Notes: a model not told the origin generated them from the letters alone. Counted from the stretch's first letter, positions 15,501 to 24,002 are shown. The stretch is 64,000 nt of DNA from Klebsiella quasivariicola (GCF_002269255.1 NZ_CP022823.1:1178001-1242000); one strand, 5' to 3'. A program made the numbers and translations.

Positions 15501-16382
15501 ATGATGAAACGTAGTGCAATAGTCGTCGCGCTGGCCCTCGGCCTGATGGCGCAGGGGGCCATGGCGAAAACGCTGCATGTGGTCAGCAGCTTTTCGGTGC
15601 TGGGCGATATGGTGCAGCAGGTTGGTGGGGAGCATGTCCATGTGGATACCCTGGTCGGCCCGGACGGCGATCCGCATACCTTCGAGCCCTCGCCGAAGGA
15701 TAGCGCGCTGCTCAGCAAGGCCGACGTGGTGGTAGTCAACGGCCTGGGTCTGGAAGGGTGGCTGGATCGCCTGATTAAGGCCTCCGGTTTTAAGGGCGAG
15801 CTGGTGGTGGCGTCGATGGGCGTCAAGACCCATACCCTCGATGAAGACGGCAAAACGGTGACCGATCCCCACGCCTGGAACAGCGCGGCGAACGGCGCGT
15901 TGTATGCGCAGAATATCCTCGATGGTCTGGTGAAAGCCGACCCGGAAGATGAAGCGGCGCTGACCAATAGCGGCAAGCGCTATATCGACCAGCTGACGGC
16001 CCTCGACGGCTGGGCGAAAGGGCAGTTCAGCGCCATTCCGCAGGCAAAGCGCAAGGTCCTCACCAGCCATGACGCTTTCGGCTATTTTGGCCGCGCTTAC
16101 AACGTGACATTCCTTGCGCCGCAGGGGCTTTCGTCCGAGAGCGAGGCCAGCGCGGCGCAGGTGGCGGCGCTGATTCAGCAAATCAAAACCGATGGCGTGC
16201 ATACCTGGTTTATGGAGAACCAGCTGGACCCGCGGCTGGTGAAGCAGATTGCCAGCGCCACCGGCGCGCAGCCCGGCGGCGAACTCTATCCGGAAGCGCT
16301 GTCTAAGCCGGGCGGCGTGGCCGATAGCTACGTCAAAATGATGCGTCACAACGTTGAGCTTATCGCTAACAGCATGAAGTAA
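15501..16382 (+). CDS. Metal ABC transporter periplasmic binding protein (cluster A-I)
   Basis: A 293-residue secreted solute-binding protein with a signal peptide ending around AMA-K (residue 22/23). The metal ligands of the ZnuA/PsaA/AztC fold are visible: H59 in GDPHTFEP, H124 in TDPHAWN, a His in LTSHDAFGYF and an acidic residue near ENQLDPR. It lacks the long His-rich loop of E. coli ZnuA, so it may be a second, specialised importer or carry manganese. Zinc is favoured because of the Zur-like site upstream of the operon, but the metal is not proven. Confidence 0.88.
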   Translation: MMKRSAIVVALALGLMAQGAMAKTLHVVSSFSVLGDMVQQVGGEHVHVDTLVGPDGDPHTFEPSPKDSALLSKADVVVVNGLGLEGWLDRLIKASGFKGELVVASMGVKTHTLDEDGKTVTDPHAWNSAANGALYAQNILDGLVKADPEDEAALTNSGKRYIDQLTALDGWAKGQFSAIPQAKRKVLTSHDAFGYFGRAYNVTFLAPQGLSSESEASAAQVAALIQQIKTDGVHTWFMENQLDPRLVKQIASATGAQPGGELYPEALSKPGGVADSYVKMMRHNVELIANSMK

Positions 16383-16392
16383 CCGGTTGTCT

Positions 16393-16419
16393 GGTCGTCC
16401 TGGTTATCACAGGACGACC
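16393..16419 (+). terminator. Hairpin after the metal ABC operon
   Basis: Ten-base perfect stem GGTCGTCCTG / CAGGACGACC with a seven-base loop, eleven bases after the stop. There is no long T run, so termination may be partial. Confidence 0.6.
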
Positions 16420-16521
16420 CATTTCTGGATCCCCCCTCGTAAAATCGCCACCTCGTCCCCATATCTCTGCCGAAAGTGCTATCTTTGATGGCCTCTTTAT
16501 CCGGAGCAAAGCGGGGCGATA

Positions 16522-17019
16522 ATGACCGATTCAGAATTAATGCAGCTAAGCGAGAAAGTTGGCGGGGCGCTGAAGGCGCGCGGCGCGACGGTGACCACCG
16601 CGGAGTCCTGTACCGGCGGATGGATAGCGAAAGCCATCACCGATATTGCCGGCAGCTCGGCGTGGTTTGAACGCGGTTTTGTGACTTATAGCAACGAAGC
16701 AAAATCGCAAATGATCGGCGTCAGCGAAGCGACGCTGCGCGACAACGGCGCGGTAAGCGAACCGGTGGTGGTGGAGATGGCGATTGGCGCGCTGCGCGCG
16801 GCGCGTGCGGATTATGCCATCTCCGTCAGCGGCGTTGCCGGGCCGGACGGCGGCAGCGAAGAAAAGCCGGTTGGGACGGTGTGGTTCGGCGTCGCCAGCG
16901 TGAGTGGGCAAGGGGTGACGCGGCGGGAATGCTTTGCCGGAGACCGCGAAGCGGTGCGTCGTCAGGCGACGGCCTATGCGCTCAATCTGCTCTGGCAACA
17001 ATTTCTACAAAATACTTGA
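16522..17019 (+). CDS. pncC: PncC, nicotinamide-nucleotide amidohydrolase
   Basis: A 165-residue CinA C-terminal-domain protein that hydrolyses NMN to nicotinate mononucleotide in the pyridine nucleotide salvage cycle. Conserved motifs are TTAESCTGGWIAKAITDIAGSS with the putative catalytic Ser/Cys region, GFVTYSNEAK and VSGVAGPDGGSEEKPVGTV. It stands just upstream of recA, as in E. coli. An AGCGGGGCGAT stretch precedes the ATG. Confidence 0.95.
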   Translation: MTDSELMQLSEKVGGALKARGATVTTAESCTGGWIAKAITDIAGSSAWFERGFVTYSNEAKSQMIGVSEATLRDNGAVSEPVVVEMAIGALRAARADYAISVSGVAGPDGGSEEKPVGTVWFGVASVSGQGVTRRECFAGDREAVRRQATAYALNLLWQQFLQNT

Positions 17020-17043
17020 TACTGTATGACTATACAGTATAAT
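17016..17043 (+). promoter_or_regulatory. recA promoter with LexA (SOS) box
   Basis: TTGATA (17016-17021) and TATAAT (17038-17043) are separated by 16 bp. The LexA operator TACTGTATGACTATACAGTA (17020-17039) overlaps both; it differs from the E. coli recA box only in the central bases. Repressed by LexA, released after DNA damage. Confidence 0.95.
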
Positions 17044-17109
17044 TGCCTCAACTGAACAAATATTAACGGCAAAGCGAACACGCTTTACCCTGCATGATTA
17101 GGAGTAACA

Positions 17110-18168
17110 ATGGCGATCGACGAAAACAAACAGAAAGCGTTGGCGGCTGCACTGGGCCAGATCGAAAAGCAATTCGGTAAAGGCTCCATCATGCGCCTGG
17201 GTGAAGACCGCACCATGGATGTGGAAACCATCTCCACCGGTTCGCTTTCTCTGGATATTGCGCTGGGCGCTGGCGGTCTGCCAATGGGCCGTATCGTGGA
17301 AATCTACGGTCCGGAATCCTCCGGTAAAACCACCCTGACGCTGCAGGTTATCGCCGCAGCGCAGCGCGAAGGTAAAACCTGTGCGTTCATCGATGCCGAG
17401 CACGCGCTGGATCCAGTCTATGCACGCAAACTGGGCGTTGATATCGACAACCTGCTGTGTTCTCAGCCGGACACCGGGGAGCAGGCGCTGGAAATCTGTG
17501 ACGCGCTGGCGCGCTCTGGCGCGGTTGACGTTATCGTTGTCGACTCCGTCGCGGCGCTGACGCCGAAAGCGGAAATCGAAGGCGAAATCGGTGACTCTCA
17601 CATGGGCCTCGCGGCGCGTATGATGAGCCAGGCGATGCGTAAGCTGGCGGGTAACCTGAAGCAGTCCAACACGCTGCTGATCTTTATCAACCAGATCCGT
17701 ATGAAAATCGGCGTGATGTTCGGTAACCCGGAAACCACTACCGGTGGTAACGCCCTGAAGTTCTACGCCTCTGTACGTCTGGACATTCGCCGCATCGGCG
17801 CGGTGAAAGAGGGTGACAACGTCGTCGGCAGCGAAACCCGCGTCAAAGTGGTGAAAAACAAGATCGCAGCACCGTTTAAACAGGCCGAATTCCAGATCCT
17901 CTACGGTGAAGGCATCAACTTCTACGGCGAGCTGGTTGACCTCGGCGTGAAAGAGAAGCTGATTGAGAAAGCGGGCGCCTGGTATAGCTACAACGGCGAC
18001 AAAATCGGCCAGGGTAAAGCGAACGCAATCACCTGGCTGAAAGAGAACCCGGCGGCGGCGAAAGAGATTGAGAAGAAAGTGCGCGAGCTGTTGCTCAACA
18101 ATCAGGATGCGAAGCCAGACTTCGTCGTTGACGACAACAGTGCAGAAGAAACCGAACAGGATTTCTGA
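17110..18168 (+). CDS. recA: RecA, recombinase and SOS co-protease
   Basis: A 352-residue RecA protein. Walker A GPESSGKTT lies at 66-74; the DNA-binding loops L1 and L2 are recognisable around MMSQAMRKLAGN and MFGNPETTTGGNALK; and the acidic C-terminal tail ends EETEQDF. It forms filaments on single-stranded DNA, drives strand exchange, and stimulates LexA self-cleavage. An AGGAG site precedes the ATG. An SOS box covers the promoter. A Rho-independent hairpin lies between recA and recX, which limits recX expression. Confidence 0.99.
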   Translation: MAIDENKQKALAAALGQIEKQFGKGSIMRLGEDRTMDVETISTGSLSLDIALGAGGLPMGRIVEIYGPESSGKTTLTLQVIAAAQREGKTCAFIDAEHALDPVYARKLGVDIDNLLCSQPDTGEQALEICDALARSGAVDVIVVDSVAALTPKAEIEGEIGDSHMGLAARMMSQAMRKLAGNLKQSNTLLIFINQIRMKIGVMFGNPETTTGGNALKFYASVRLDIRRIGAVKEGDNVVGSETRVKVVKNKIAAPFKQAEFQILYGEGINFYGELVDLGVKEKLIEKAGAWYSYNGDKIGQGKANAITWLKENPAAAKEIEKKVRELLLNNQDAKPDFVVDDNSAEETEQDF

Positions 18169-18187
18169 TATCGTCTGCAAGACTGAC

Positions 18188-18210
18188 AGGGCTGCTTAGG
18201 CAGCCCTTTT
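18188..18210 (+). terminator. recA terminator
   Basis: Perfect eight-base stem AGGGCTGC / GCAGCCCT with a TTAG loop and a T4 tail, 20 bases after the recA stop. Read-through feeds recX, whose GTG start lies 26 bases beyond. Confidence 0.9.
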
Positions 18211-18235
18211 GCTTTGTGAGATTATCGAGGTGCCT

Positions 18236-18736
18236 GTGACTGAACCTTCATCACGCCGCTCCGGCTATGCCCGTCTTCTGGACCGTGCTATCCGCATTCT
18301 GGCGATGCGCGACCACAGCGAGCAGGAGCTGCGACGCAAGCTGGTGGCCCCGGTGATGAGCAAAAACGGTCCCGAGGCGCTGGACGTCACCCCCGAAGAG
18401 CTGGAGCAGGTCGTCGCCTGGTGTATCGAAAACCGCTACCTCGACGATAACCGATTCGTCGGCCAGTTTATCGCCAGCCGGAGCCGCAAAGGCTATGGGC
18501 CGGCACGTATTCGCCAGGAGCTCAGCCAGAAAGGCATTGCGCGCCAGGCCATTGAACAGGCGATGCGTGACTGCGATATCGACTGGGTGAGCCTTGCCAG
18601 AGCGCAGGCGCAGCGTAAATATGGCGAACCGCTCCCCAGCGCGTTTACCGAAAAAGTCAAAATCCAGCGATTCCTGCTCTACCGCGGCTACCTGATGGAA
18701 GATATCCAGGAAATCTGGCGAAATTTTGCAGATTGA
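18236..18736 (+). CDS. recX: RecX, regulator of RecA
   Basis: A 166-residue, all-helical RecX protein that caps RecA filaments and inhibits their growth. Tandem three-helix repeats are visible, with conserved IRILAMRDHSEQELRRKL, YLDDNRFV and SRSRKGYGPARIRQEL. The GTG at 18236 is chosen as start: TCGAGG lies five bases before it and the product then aligns with E. coli RecX (166 residues). An upstream ATG at 18209 falls inside the terminator and is unlikely. Confidence 0.95.
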   Translation: MTEPSSRRSGYARLLDRAIRILAMRDHSEQELRRKLVAPVMSKNGPEALDVTPEELEQVVAWCIENRYLDDNRFVGQFIASRSRKGYGPARIRQELSQKGIARQAIEQAMRDCDIDWVSLARAQAQRKYGEPLPSAFTEKVKIQRFLLYRGYLMEDIQEIWRNFAD

Positions 18737-18856
18737 CCCATCGGGGATTTTACTTCGCCGTAAAGAAAACTTATCTTATTCCCACTTTATTCCGTCGGGC
18801 CGCTGGTTGTGACCGTGCAGGCAGCGTCCAGGGCGATTATTCCTTTACACAAAATC

Positions 18857-18965
18857 ATTCAAGCTGCATCAGGGCGGCAAGAGAGTGGATCCTCAGGAGC
18901 GGACTTCAGTTCGTGAGCGGGGGGAGCAAGCAGAGCCAGGACAGAGGCGGCTTGAAGGATGACGT
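18857..18965. repeat. Degenerate copy of a ~120-bp palindromic repeat
   Basis: Begins CATTCAAGCTGCATC and ends GGCTTGAAGGATGACG, with GGGCGGCAAGAGAGTG inside; these are diverged versions of the arms of the element at 21630-21755. The two copies lie on either side of alaS. It is a noncoding enterobacterial intergenic repeat; the open frame over it (18733-18969) is not believed to be a gene. Confidence 0.5.
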
Positions 18966-18987
18966 GTAGCTTGATTTCAGGATAATT

Positions 18988-21615
18988 ATGAGCAAGAGCA
19001 CCGCTGAGATCCGTCAGGCGTTTCTCGACTTTTTCCATAGCAAGGGACATCAGGTAGTTGCCAGCAGCTCCCTGGTGCCGCACAACGACCCGACCCTGCT
19101 GTTTACCAACGCCGGGATGAACCAGTTCAAGGATGTTTTCCTTGGCCTCGATAAACGTAATTATTCGCGCGCGACTACCGCGCAGCGTTGCGTGCGTGCG
19201 GGTGGTAAGCACAACGATCTGGAAAACGTCGGCTATACCGCGCGCCACCACACCTTCTTCGAAATGCTGGGCAACTTTAGCTTTGGCGATTACTTCAAGC
19301 AGGATGCCATCAAATACGCATGGGAACTGCTGACCGGCGAAAACTGGTTTGCCCTGCCGAAAGAAAAACTGTGGGTTACCGTTTACGAGTCCGATGACGA
19401 AGCCTTCGACATCTGGGCCAATGAAGTGGGCGTCCCGCGTGAGCGCATTATTCGCATCGGTGACAACAAAGGTGCGCCGTTTGCTTCCGATAACTTCTGG
19501 CAGATGGGCGACACCGGTCCGTGCGGTCCGTGCACCGAAATCTTCTTCGACCATGGCGACCATATCTGGGGTGGCCCTCCGGGAAGCCCGGAAGAAGACG
19601 GCGACCGTTACATCGAGATCTGGAACATCGTCTTCATGCAGTTCAACCGTCAGGCTGACGGTACCATGGAGCCGCTGCCGAAGCCGTCCGTTGATACCGG
19701 TATGGGGCTGGAACGTATTGCCGCCGTGCTGCAGCACGTTAACTCCAACTATGAAATCGATCTATTCCGCGATCTGATTGCCAGCGTGGCGAAAGTCACC
19801 GGCGCGACCGACCTGAGCAACAAGTCGTTGCGCGTGATTGCCGACCATATTCGCTCCTGTGCGTTCCTGATTGCCGACGGTGTCATCCCGTCCAATGAAA
19901 ACCGTGGCTACGTGCTGCGCCGTATCATTCGTCGCGCGATCCGTCACGGCAATATGCTGGGCGCGAAGGACACCTTCTTCTGGAAACTGGTTGCCCCGCT
20001 GATCGACGTGATGGGCTCCGCCGGTGAAGAACTGAAGCAGCAGCAGGCTCAGGTTGAGCAGGTGCTGAAAACCGAAGAAGAGCAGTTTGCCCGCACGCTG
20101 GAGCGTGGTCTGGCGCTGCTGGATGAAGAGCTGGACAAGCTGAAAGGCGACACTCTGGATGGCGAAACCGCTTTCCGTCTGTACGACACCTATGGCTTCC
20201 CGGTGGATCTGACCGCGGATGTGTGCCGCGAGCGCAACATCAAGGTTGACGAAGCTGGTTTTGAGGCCGCCATGGAAGAGCAGCGCCGCCGCGCGCGCGA
20301 GTCCAGCGGTTTCGGCGCTGACTATAACGCGATGATCCGCGTTGATGGCGCCTCTGAATTTAAAGGCTACGATCATCTGGAGCTGAATGGCAACGTCACG
20401 GCGCTGTTTGTCGACGGCAAAGCCGTGGATAGCGTCAGCGCCGGCCAGGAAGCGGTAGTGATCCTCGACCAAACCCCATTCTATGCGGAGTCCGGCGGTC
20501 AGGTAGGCGATAAAGGCGAACTGAAAGGCGCCGGCTTCTCCTTCGCGGTCAGCGACACGCAGAAATACGGCCAGGCGATTGGTCATATCGGTAAAGTCGC
20601 CAGCGGCACTCTGAAAGTGGGTGACGCGGTGCAGGCCGATGTCGATGAGGCGCGCCGTCAGCGTATTCGTCTGAACCACTCCGCGACGCACCTGATGCAC
20701 GCGGCGCTGCGCCAGGTGCTCGGCACCCATGTGGCGCAGAAAGGCTCGCTGGTTAATGATAAAGCGCTGCGCTTTGACTTCTCGCATTTCGAAGCGATGA
20801 AGCCGGAAGAAATTCGTGCAGTGGAAGATCTGGTCAACGCGCAGATCCGTCGTAACCTGGCGATCGAAACCAATATTATGGATATCGATGCCGCGCGTGC
20901 CTCCGGCGCCATGGCGCTGTTCGGCGAAAAATACGACGACCGCGTCCGCGTGCTGCAAATGGGCGATTTCTCTACCGAGCTGTGCGGTGGGACGCACGCG
21001 GCGCGTACGGGTGATATCGGCCTGTTCCGCATTACCTCTGAATCGGGTACCGCTGCTGGCGTTCGTCGTATTGAAGCGGTAACCGGCGAAGGCGCGATGG
21101 CTATCCTGCATGCGCAGAGCGATCAGCTCAGCGATATTGCACAGTTGTTGAAGGGTGACAGCCACAATCTCGGCGAGAAAGTTCGCGCCGCGCTGGAGCG
21201 TACCCGTCAGCTGGAAAAAGAGCTGCAGCAGCTGAAAGAGCAGGCTGCGGCGCAGGAGAGTGCAAACCTCTCCAGCAAAGCGGAAGAGATTAACGGCGTT
21301 AAGCTGCTGGTCAGCGAGCTGGCTGGCGTTGAGCCGAAGATGCTGCGTACTATGGTCGACGATCTGAAGAACCAGTTGGGTTCGACGATTGTGGTGTTGG
21401 CTACGGTCGCAGACGGTAAGGTTTCTCTGATTGCCGGTGTGTCTAAGGATGTGACAGACCGCGTGAAAGCAGGGGAGCTGGTTGGTATGGTCGCTCAGCA
21501 GGTGGGCGGTAAAGGGGGCGGTCGTCCGGATATGGCGCAGGCCGGTGGTACCGATGCGTCTGCTCTCCCTGCAGCGTTAGCCAGTGTGAAAGGCTGGGTC
21601 AGCGCAAAACTGTAA
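18988..21615 (+). CDS. alaS: AlaS, alanyl-tRNA synthetase
   Basis: An 875-residue class II synthetase charging tRNA-Ala. The catalytic domain starts MSKSTAEIRQAFLDFF with motif 1/2 features (RCVRAGGKHNDLENVGYTARHHTFFEMLGNFSFGD abbreviated). The editing domain has the zinc-binding HSATHLMH and CGGTHAARTGDIG sets that clear mischarged Ser and Gly. The C-Ala domain ends GGRPDMAQAGGTDASAL. Length matches E. coli AlaS (876). A single ORF with its own upstream region; csrA follows after a repeat-bearing gap. Confidence 0.99.
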   Translation: MSKSTAEIRQAFLDFFHSKGHQVVASSSLVPHNDPTLLFTNAGMNQFKDVFLGLDKRNYSRATTAQRCVRAGGKHNDLENVGYTARHHTFFEMLGNFSFGDYFKQDAIKYAWELLTGENWFALPKEKLWVTVYESDDEAFDIWANEVGVPRERIIRIGDNKGAPFASDNFWQMGDTGPCGPCTEIFFDHGDHIWGGPPGSPEEDGDRYIEIWNIVFMQFNRQADGTMEPLPKPSVDTGMGLERIAAVLQHVNSNYEIDLFRDLIASVAKVTGATDLSNKSLRVIADHIRSCAFLIADGVIPSNENRGYVLRRIIRRAIRHGNMLGAKDTFFWKLVAPLIDVMGSAGEELKQQQAQVEQVLKTEEEQFARTLERGLALLDEELDKLKGDTLDGETAFRLYDTYGFPVDLTADVCRERNIKVDEAGFEAAMEEQRRRARESSGFGADYNAMIRVDGASEFKGYDHLELNGNVTALFVDGKAVDSVSAGQEAVVILDQTPFYAESGGQVGDKGELKGAGFSFAVSDTQKYGQAIGHIGKVASGTLKVGDAVQADVDEARRQRIRLNHSATHLMHAALRQVLGTHVAQKGSLVNDKALRFDFSHFEAMKPEEIRAVEDLVNAQIRRNLAIETNIMDIDAARASGAMALFGEKYDDRVRVLQMGDFSTELCGGTHAARTGDIGLFRITSESGTAAGVRRIEAVTGEGAMAILHAQSDQLSDIAQLLKGDSHNLGEKVRAALERTRQLEKELQQLKEQAAAQESANLSSKAEEINGVKLLVSELAGVEPKMLRTMVDDLKNQLGSTIVVLATVADGKVSLIAGVSKDVTDRVKAGELVGMVAQQVGGKGGGRPDMAQAGGTDASALPAALASVKGWVSAKL

Positions 21616-21629
21616 TAACTATAAACGCA

Positions 21630-21755
21630 TATACCCTAAATAATTCGGGTTGCAGGAAGGCGGCGACGCAGCGAAGCCCAGGCGCTTACTCAAGTAAGTG
21701 GCTGGGGGGCGCGAGGAAAGCCAACACACATGCAACTTGAAATATGAGGGGTATA
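21630..21755. repeat. 126-bp imperfect palindromic repeat
   Basis: The ends TATACCCTAAATAATTCGGG and, inverted, TATACCCCTCATATTTCAAG face each other, each followed by TTGCA. The centre contains CTTACTCAAGTAAG. This matches a noncoding palindromic repeat I recall from several Enterobacterales genomes. It fills most of the 362-bp alaS-csrA gap; the rest (21756-21977) should hold the csrA promoters, which I could not assign by eye. Confidence 0.7.
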
Positions 21756-21977
21756 GGTGCCTAAGCCTCTGGTTACGGCACCTTGCGCAAGAGACACCGA
21801 TAACGATAAAGTCGGGTTGAAATTGTGTATATCGGCTAAACTTAGGTTTAACAGAATGTGATGCCATGACTGCCTTATACCGCAAGGTATTTGTCATCGC
21901 TTACTTTTTGGCGTTATATGATGGATAATGCCGGGATACGAGAGACCCGACTCTTTTAATCTTTCAAGGAGCAAAGA

Positions 21978-22163
21978 ATGCTGATTCTGACTCGTCGAGT
22001 TGGTGAGACCCTCATGATTGGAGATGAGGTCACTGTGACAGTTTTAGGGGTGAAGGGTAACCAGGTTCGTATTGGCGTAAACGCCCCTAAAGAAGTATCG
22101 GTTCACCGTGAAGAGATCTACCAGCGTATTCAGGCTGAAAAATCCCAGCAGTCCAGTTACTAA
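21978..22163 (+). CDS. csrA: CsrA, carbon storage global regulator
   Basis: A 61-residue RNA-binding protein identical in layout to E. coli Csr[21 protein letters not shown] at the N terminus, the [16 protein letters not shown] core and a short C-terminal tail. It binds GGA motifs in leader RNAs as a dimer, mostly blocking ribosome access, and controls glycogen, motility and biofilm. A strong AAGGAGCAAAG site precedes the ATG. The tRNA-Ser/Arg cluster lies downstream as in E. coli. Confidence 0.99.
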
Positions 22164-22170
22164 GGTTTCC

Positions 22171-22194
22171 GCGCCTCGCTGCTCAGTGAGGCGC
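22171..22194 (+). terminator. Hairpin after csrA
   Basis: GCGCCTC / GAGGCGC stem seven bases after the stop, with a ten-base loop and a T-rich stretch about 13 bases later. The rest of the gap up to the tRNA promoter shows no gene. Confidence 0.5.
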
Positions 22195-22394
22195 ATCCCT
22201 ATCTGCCCTTTTTCTCGCTTTTTCTGTTTTTACTCCCTGCACCCTCTCACTTTTCATCATCCACTACTGTGTTGTCCCTCTGGCGTTATGCCAGTGCCAG
22301 AGCTTATTTCCTGTTGATAAATTGCCCTTTTTGCCGTTTTTGCATGCGAATTGCGTGCGAAGTGTGCAAACGAAAAAAGGTCTCGAAAAAGTGT

Positions 22395-22422
22395 TTGACT
22401 TATAAGTACCAGAAAGTAATAT
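22395..22422 (+). promoter_or_regulatory. Promoter of the tRNA cluster
   Basis: TTGACT (22395-22400) and TAATAT (22417-22422) with a 16-bp spacer, followed by GTGCGCCATCGC, a GC-rich discriminator typical of stringently controlled stable-RNA promoters. It stands about 68 bp before tRNA-Ser. Confidence 0.7.
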
Positions 22423-22489
22423 GTGCGCCATCGCAGCGACGAAGAGCAGAAACAAGTTCTTCGAAGCACTCGAAAGAGGCGTGTTGTGT

Positions 22490-22582
22490 GGTGAGGTGGC
22501 CGAGAGGCTGAAGGCGCTCCCCTGCTAAGGGAGTATGCGGTCAAAAGCTGCATCCGGGGTTCGAATCCCCGCCTCACCGCCA
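22490..22582 (+). tRNA. serV: tRNA-Ser (GCT)
   Basis: 93 nt with a long variable arm and encoded CCA. The anticodon GCT sits in CCCCTGCTAAGGG, and the acceptor arm GGTGAGG pairs with CCTCACC. Same position as E. coli serV, downstream of csrA. Confidence 0.97.
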
Positions 22583-22586
22583 TTTT

Positions 22587-22663
22587 GCATCCGTAGCTCA
22601 GCTGGATAGAGTACTCGGCTACGAACCGAGCGGTCGGAGGTTCGAATCCTCCCGGATGCACCA
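22587..22663 (+). tRNA. tRNA-Arg (ACG), copy 1
   Basis: 77 nt including CCA. Acceptor GCATCCG / CGGATGC, anticodon ACG in GGCTACGAACC (A34 is normally deaminated to inosine). Four bases after tRNA-Ser, so the two are co-transcribed. Identical to the three further copies. Confidence 0.98.
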
Positions 22664-22813
22664 TCTTCTTTCTGAATTAAGAGAGAAGAGCGCTGTGAAA
22701 GCAGCGGCCCGCAGTGCGAGGCATAATCGAGTTACTCTACCGATTAGGCCATCATACTCAGTGTGGCATGTGTTAGTTGTGACACTGACGCGTAGTAAAG
22801 CAAGTTTCCCGAT

Positions 22814-22890
22814 GCATCCGTAGCTCAGCTGGATAGAGTACTCGGCTACGAACCGAGCGGTCGGAGGTTCGAATCCTCCCGGATGCACCA
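22814..22890 (+). tRNA. tRNA-Arg (ACG), copy 2
   Basis: Identical 77-nt tRNA-Arg. The 150-bp spacer before it contains a diverged version of the spacer hairpin seen later (GGCCCGCAGTGCGAGGC at 22707). Confidence 0.98.
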
Positions 22891-22951
22891 TTCTTTGATA
22901 AGAATGGCAAATCGCGAAATTTAATATCAGAATTACAGCAGTAATCCCGAT

Positions 22952-23028
22952 GCATCCGTAGCTCAGCTGGATAGAGTACTCGGCTACGAACCGAGCGGTC
23001 GGAGGTTCGAATCCTCCCGGATGCACCA
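22952..23028 (+). tRNA. tRNA-Arg (ACG), copy 3
   Basis: Identical 77-nt tRNA-Arg with encoded CCA, 61 bp after copy 2. It is followed directly by the first 132-bp spacer repeat. Confidence 0.98.
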
Positions 23029-23160
23029 TATTCTCCTTAGCAACAGCGACAAAGTTGTTTTATGGTCTGCGAAATCATCGCCAGCACCAGGGAGGATAAC
23101 GTTGCGTAAGCAACGGCCCGTAGGGCGAGGCGCAGCCGAGTAATCCTCCCGGATGCACCA
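23029..23160. repeat. 132-bp tRNA spacer repeat A, ending in a tRNA-Arg 3' fragment
   Basis: Starts TATTCTCCTTAGCAACAGCG directly after tRNA copy 3 and ends with a 19-base piece of the tRNA-Arg 3' end (AATCCTCCCGGATGCACCA, 23142-23160). A hairpin arm AACGTTGCGTAAGCAACG lies inside. Near-identical to 23334-23465. A shorter related spacer follows (23161-23256). Confidence 0.85.
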
Positions 23161-23256
23161 TATTCTCCTTAGTAACAGCAACATTGTTGTTATCTGGTTT
23201 GCGAAACCATCGCAAGTGCCAGGAGAGTAACCCCGCAGTAAAATAGCTTTCCCGAT

Positions 23257-23333
23257 GCATCCGTAGCTCAGCTGGATAGAGTACTCGGCTACGAACCGAG
23301 CGGTCGGAGGTTCGAATCCTCCCGGATGCACCA
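23257..23333 (+). tRNA. tRNA-Arg (ACG), copy 4
   Basis: Last intact copy, identical to the others. Repeat B begins immediately after its CCA. Confidence 0.98.
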
Positions 23334-23465
23334 TATTCTCCTTAATAACAGCGATGACGCTGTTTTATGGTCTGCGAAATTATCGCCAGCACCAGGGAGG
23401 ATAACGTTGCGTAAGCAACGGCCCGGAGGGCGAGGCGCAGCCGAGTCATCCTCCCGGATGCACCA
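23334..23465. repeat. 132-bp tRNA spacer repeat B, ending in a tRNA-Arg 3' fragment
   Basis: Same length and nearly the same sequence as 23029-23160, again ending in a tRNA-Arg 3' fragment (ATCCTCCCGGATGCACCA, 23448-23465). The remaining gap to 23687 holds a promoter-like region for the next gene and no other gene. Confidence 0.85.
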
Positions 23466-23687
23466 TATTCTCCTCAGTAACAGCCACAATGTTGTTGCCT
23501 GTCTGCGAAATTATCGCAGCACCCGTTCTGAATGCCCAATCTTCACTCTTCTCTCACCATCCCGATTACCTCGTTTTCCATCACTGGTTTCATCCTGACT
23601 TTTTTATTGGCAAGCCGCGCTTTCCACTATAATTTATCCTTGTATATCAGCGTTATCAGGCTGAGAAAAATGCAAGGAGAGAAATCC

Positions 23688-24002
23688 ATGAAATGGTTCA
23701 AAGCAATACCTGCTTTTTGCGCGACGCTGCTGGTGGCGACTGCCCTCGCTGGCTGTGCGGGATCGGCGACAAAGGAGAGTACGGGCGGCTATATTGACGA
23801 TACCGTGGTGACCACCAAGGTGAAAACGGCGCTCTTTAACGATAAAGACATCAAGTCCTCAGAAATTAGCGTCCAGACCTTTAAAGGCCGCGTGCAGCTG
23901 AGCGGGTTTGTTTCCTCCGCGGAAAGCGCTAAACGAGCCGTAGAAGTCACCCGCCGGGTGCAGGGCGTGCGAATGGTCGAGAACGATCTGCGTATTAAAT
24001 AA
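23688..24002 (+). CDS. BON-domain lipoprotein
   Basis: A 104-residue protein with a lipoprotein signal peptide (lipobox LAGC, Cys at about 22) and one BON domain (about 35-104: YIDDTVVTTKVKTALFNDKD, then GRVQLSGFVSSAESAKRAVE and GVRMVENDLRIK). BON domains of OsmY, YraP and similar proteins bind membranes, and the mature protein should be lipid-anchored in the periplasm, probably at the outer membrane. The ATG at 23688 is chosen because AAGGAGAG lies just upstream and the signal peptide starts there. E. coli has no gene here to my knowledge. Single gene with its own terminator. Confidence 0.85.
   Translation: MKWFKAIPAFCATLLVATALAGCAGSATKESTGGYIDDTVVTTKVKTALFNDKDIKSSEISVQTFKGRVQLSGFVSSAESAKRAVEVTRRVQGVRMVENDLRIK

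Noticed and set aside
17098..18180. 360-codon open frame antisense to recA
   Set aside because: It mirrors the codon structure of recA, has no family resemblance and no ribosome site.
18733..18969. 78-codon frame between recX and alaS
   Set aside because: Lies over a noncoding palindromic repeat and overlaps the recX stop; no ribosome site.
19762..21165. 467-codon open frame antisense to alaS
   Set aside because: Shadow of alaS; composition is rich in Arg, His and Gln, as expected from reverse reading of a GC-rich gene.
22257..23489. Several minus-strand frames with repeated PGGFEPPTARF peptides
   Set aside because: They are reverse readings of the identical tRNA-Arg genes, hence the repeated peptide.
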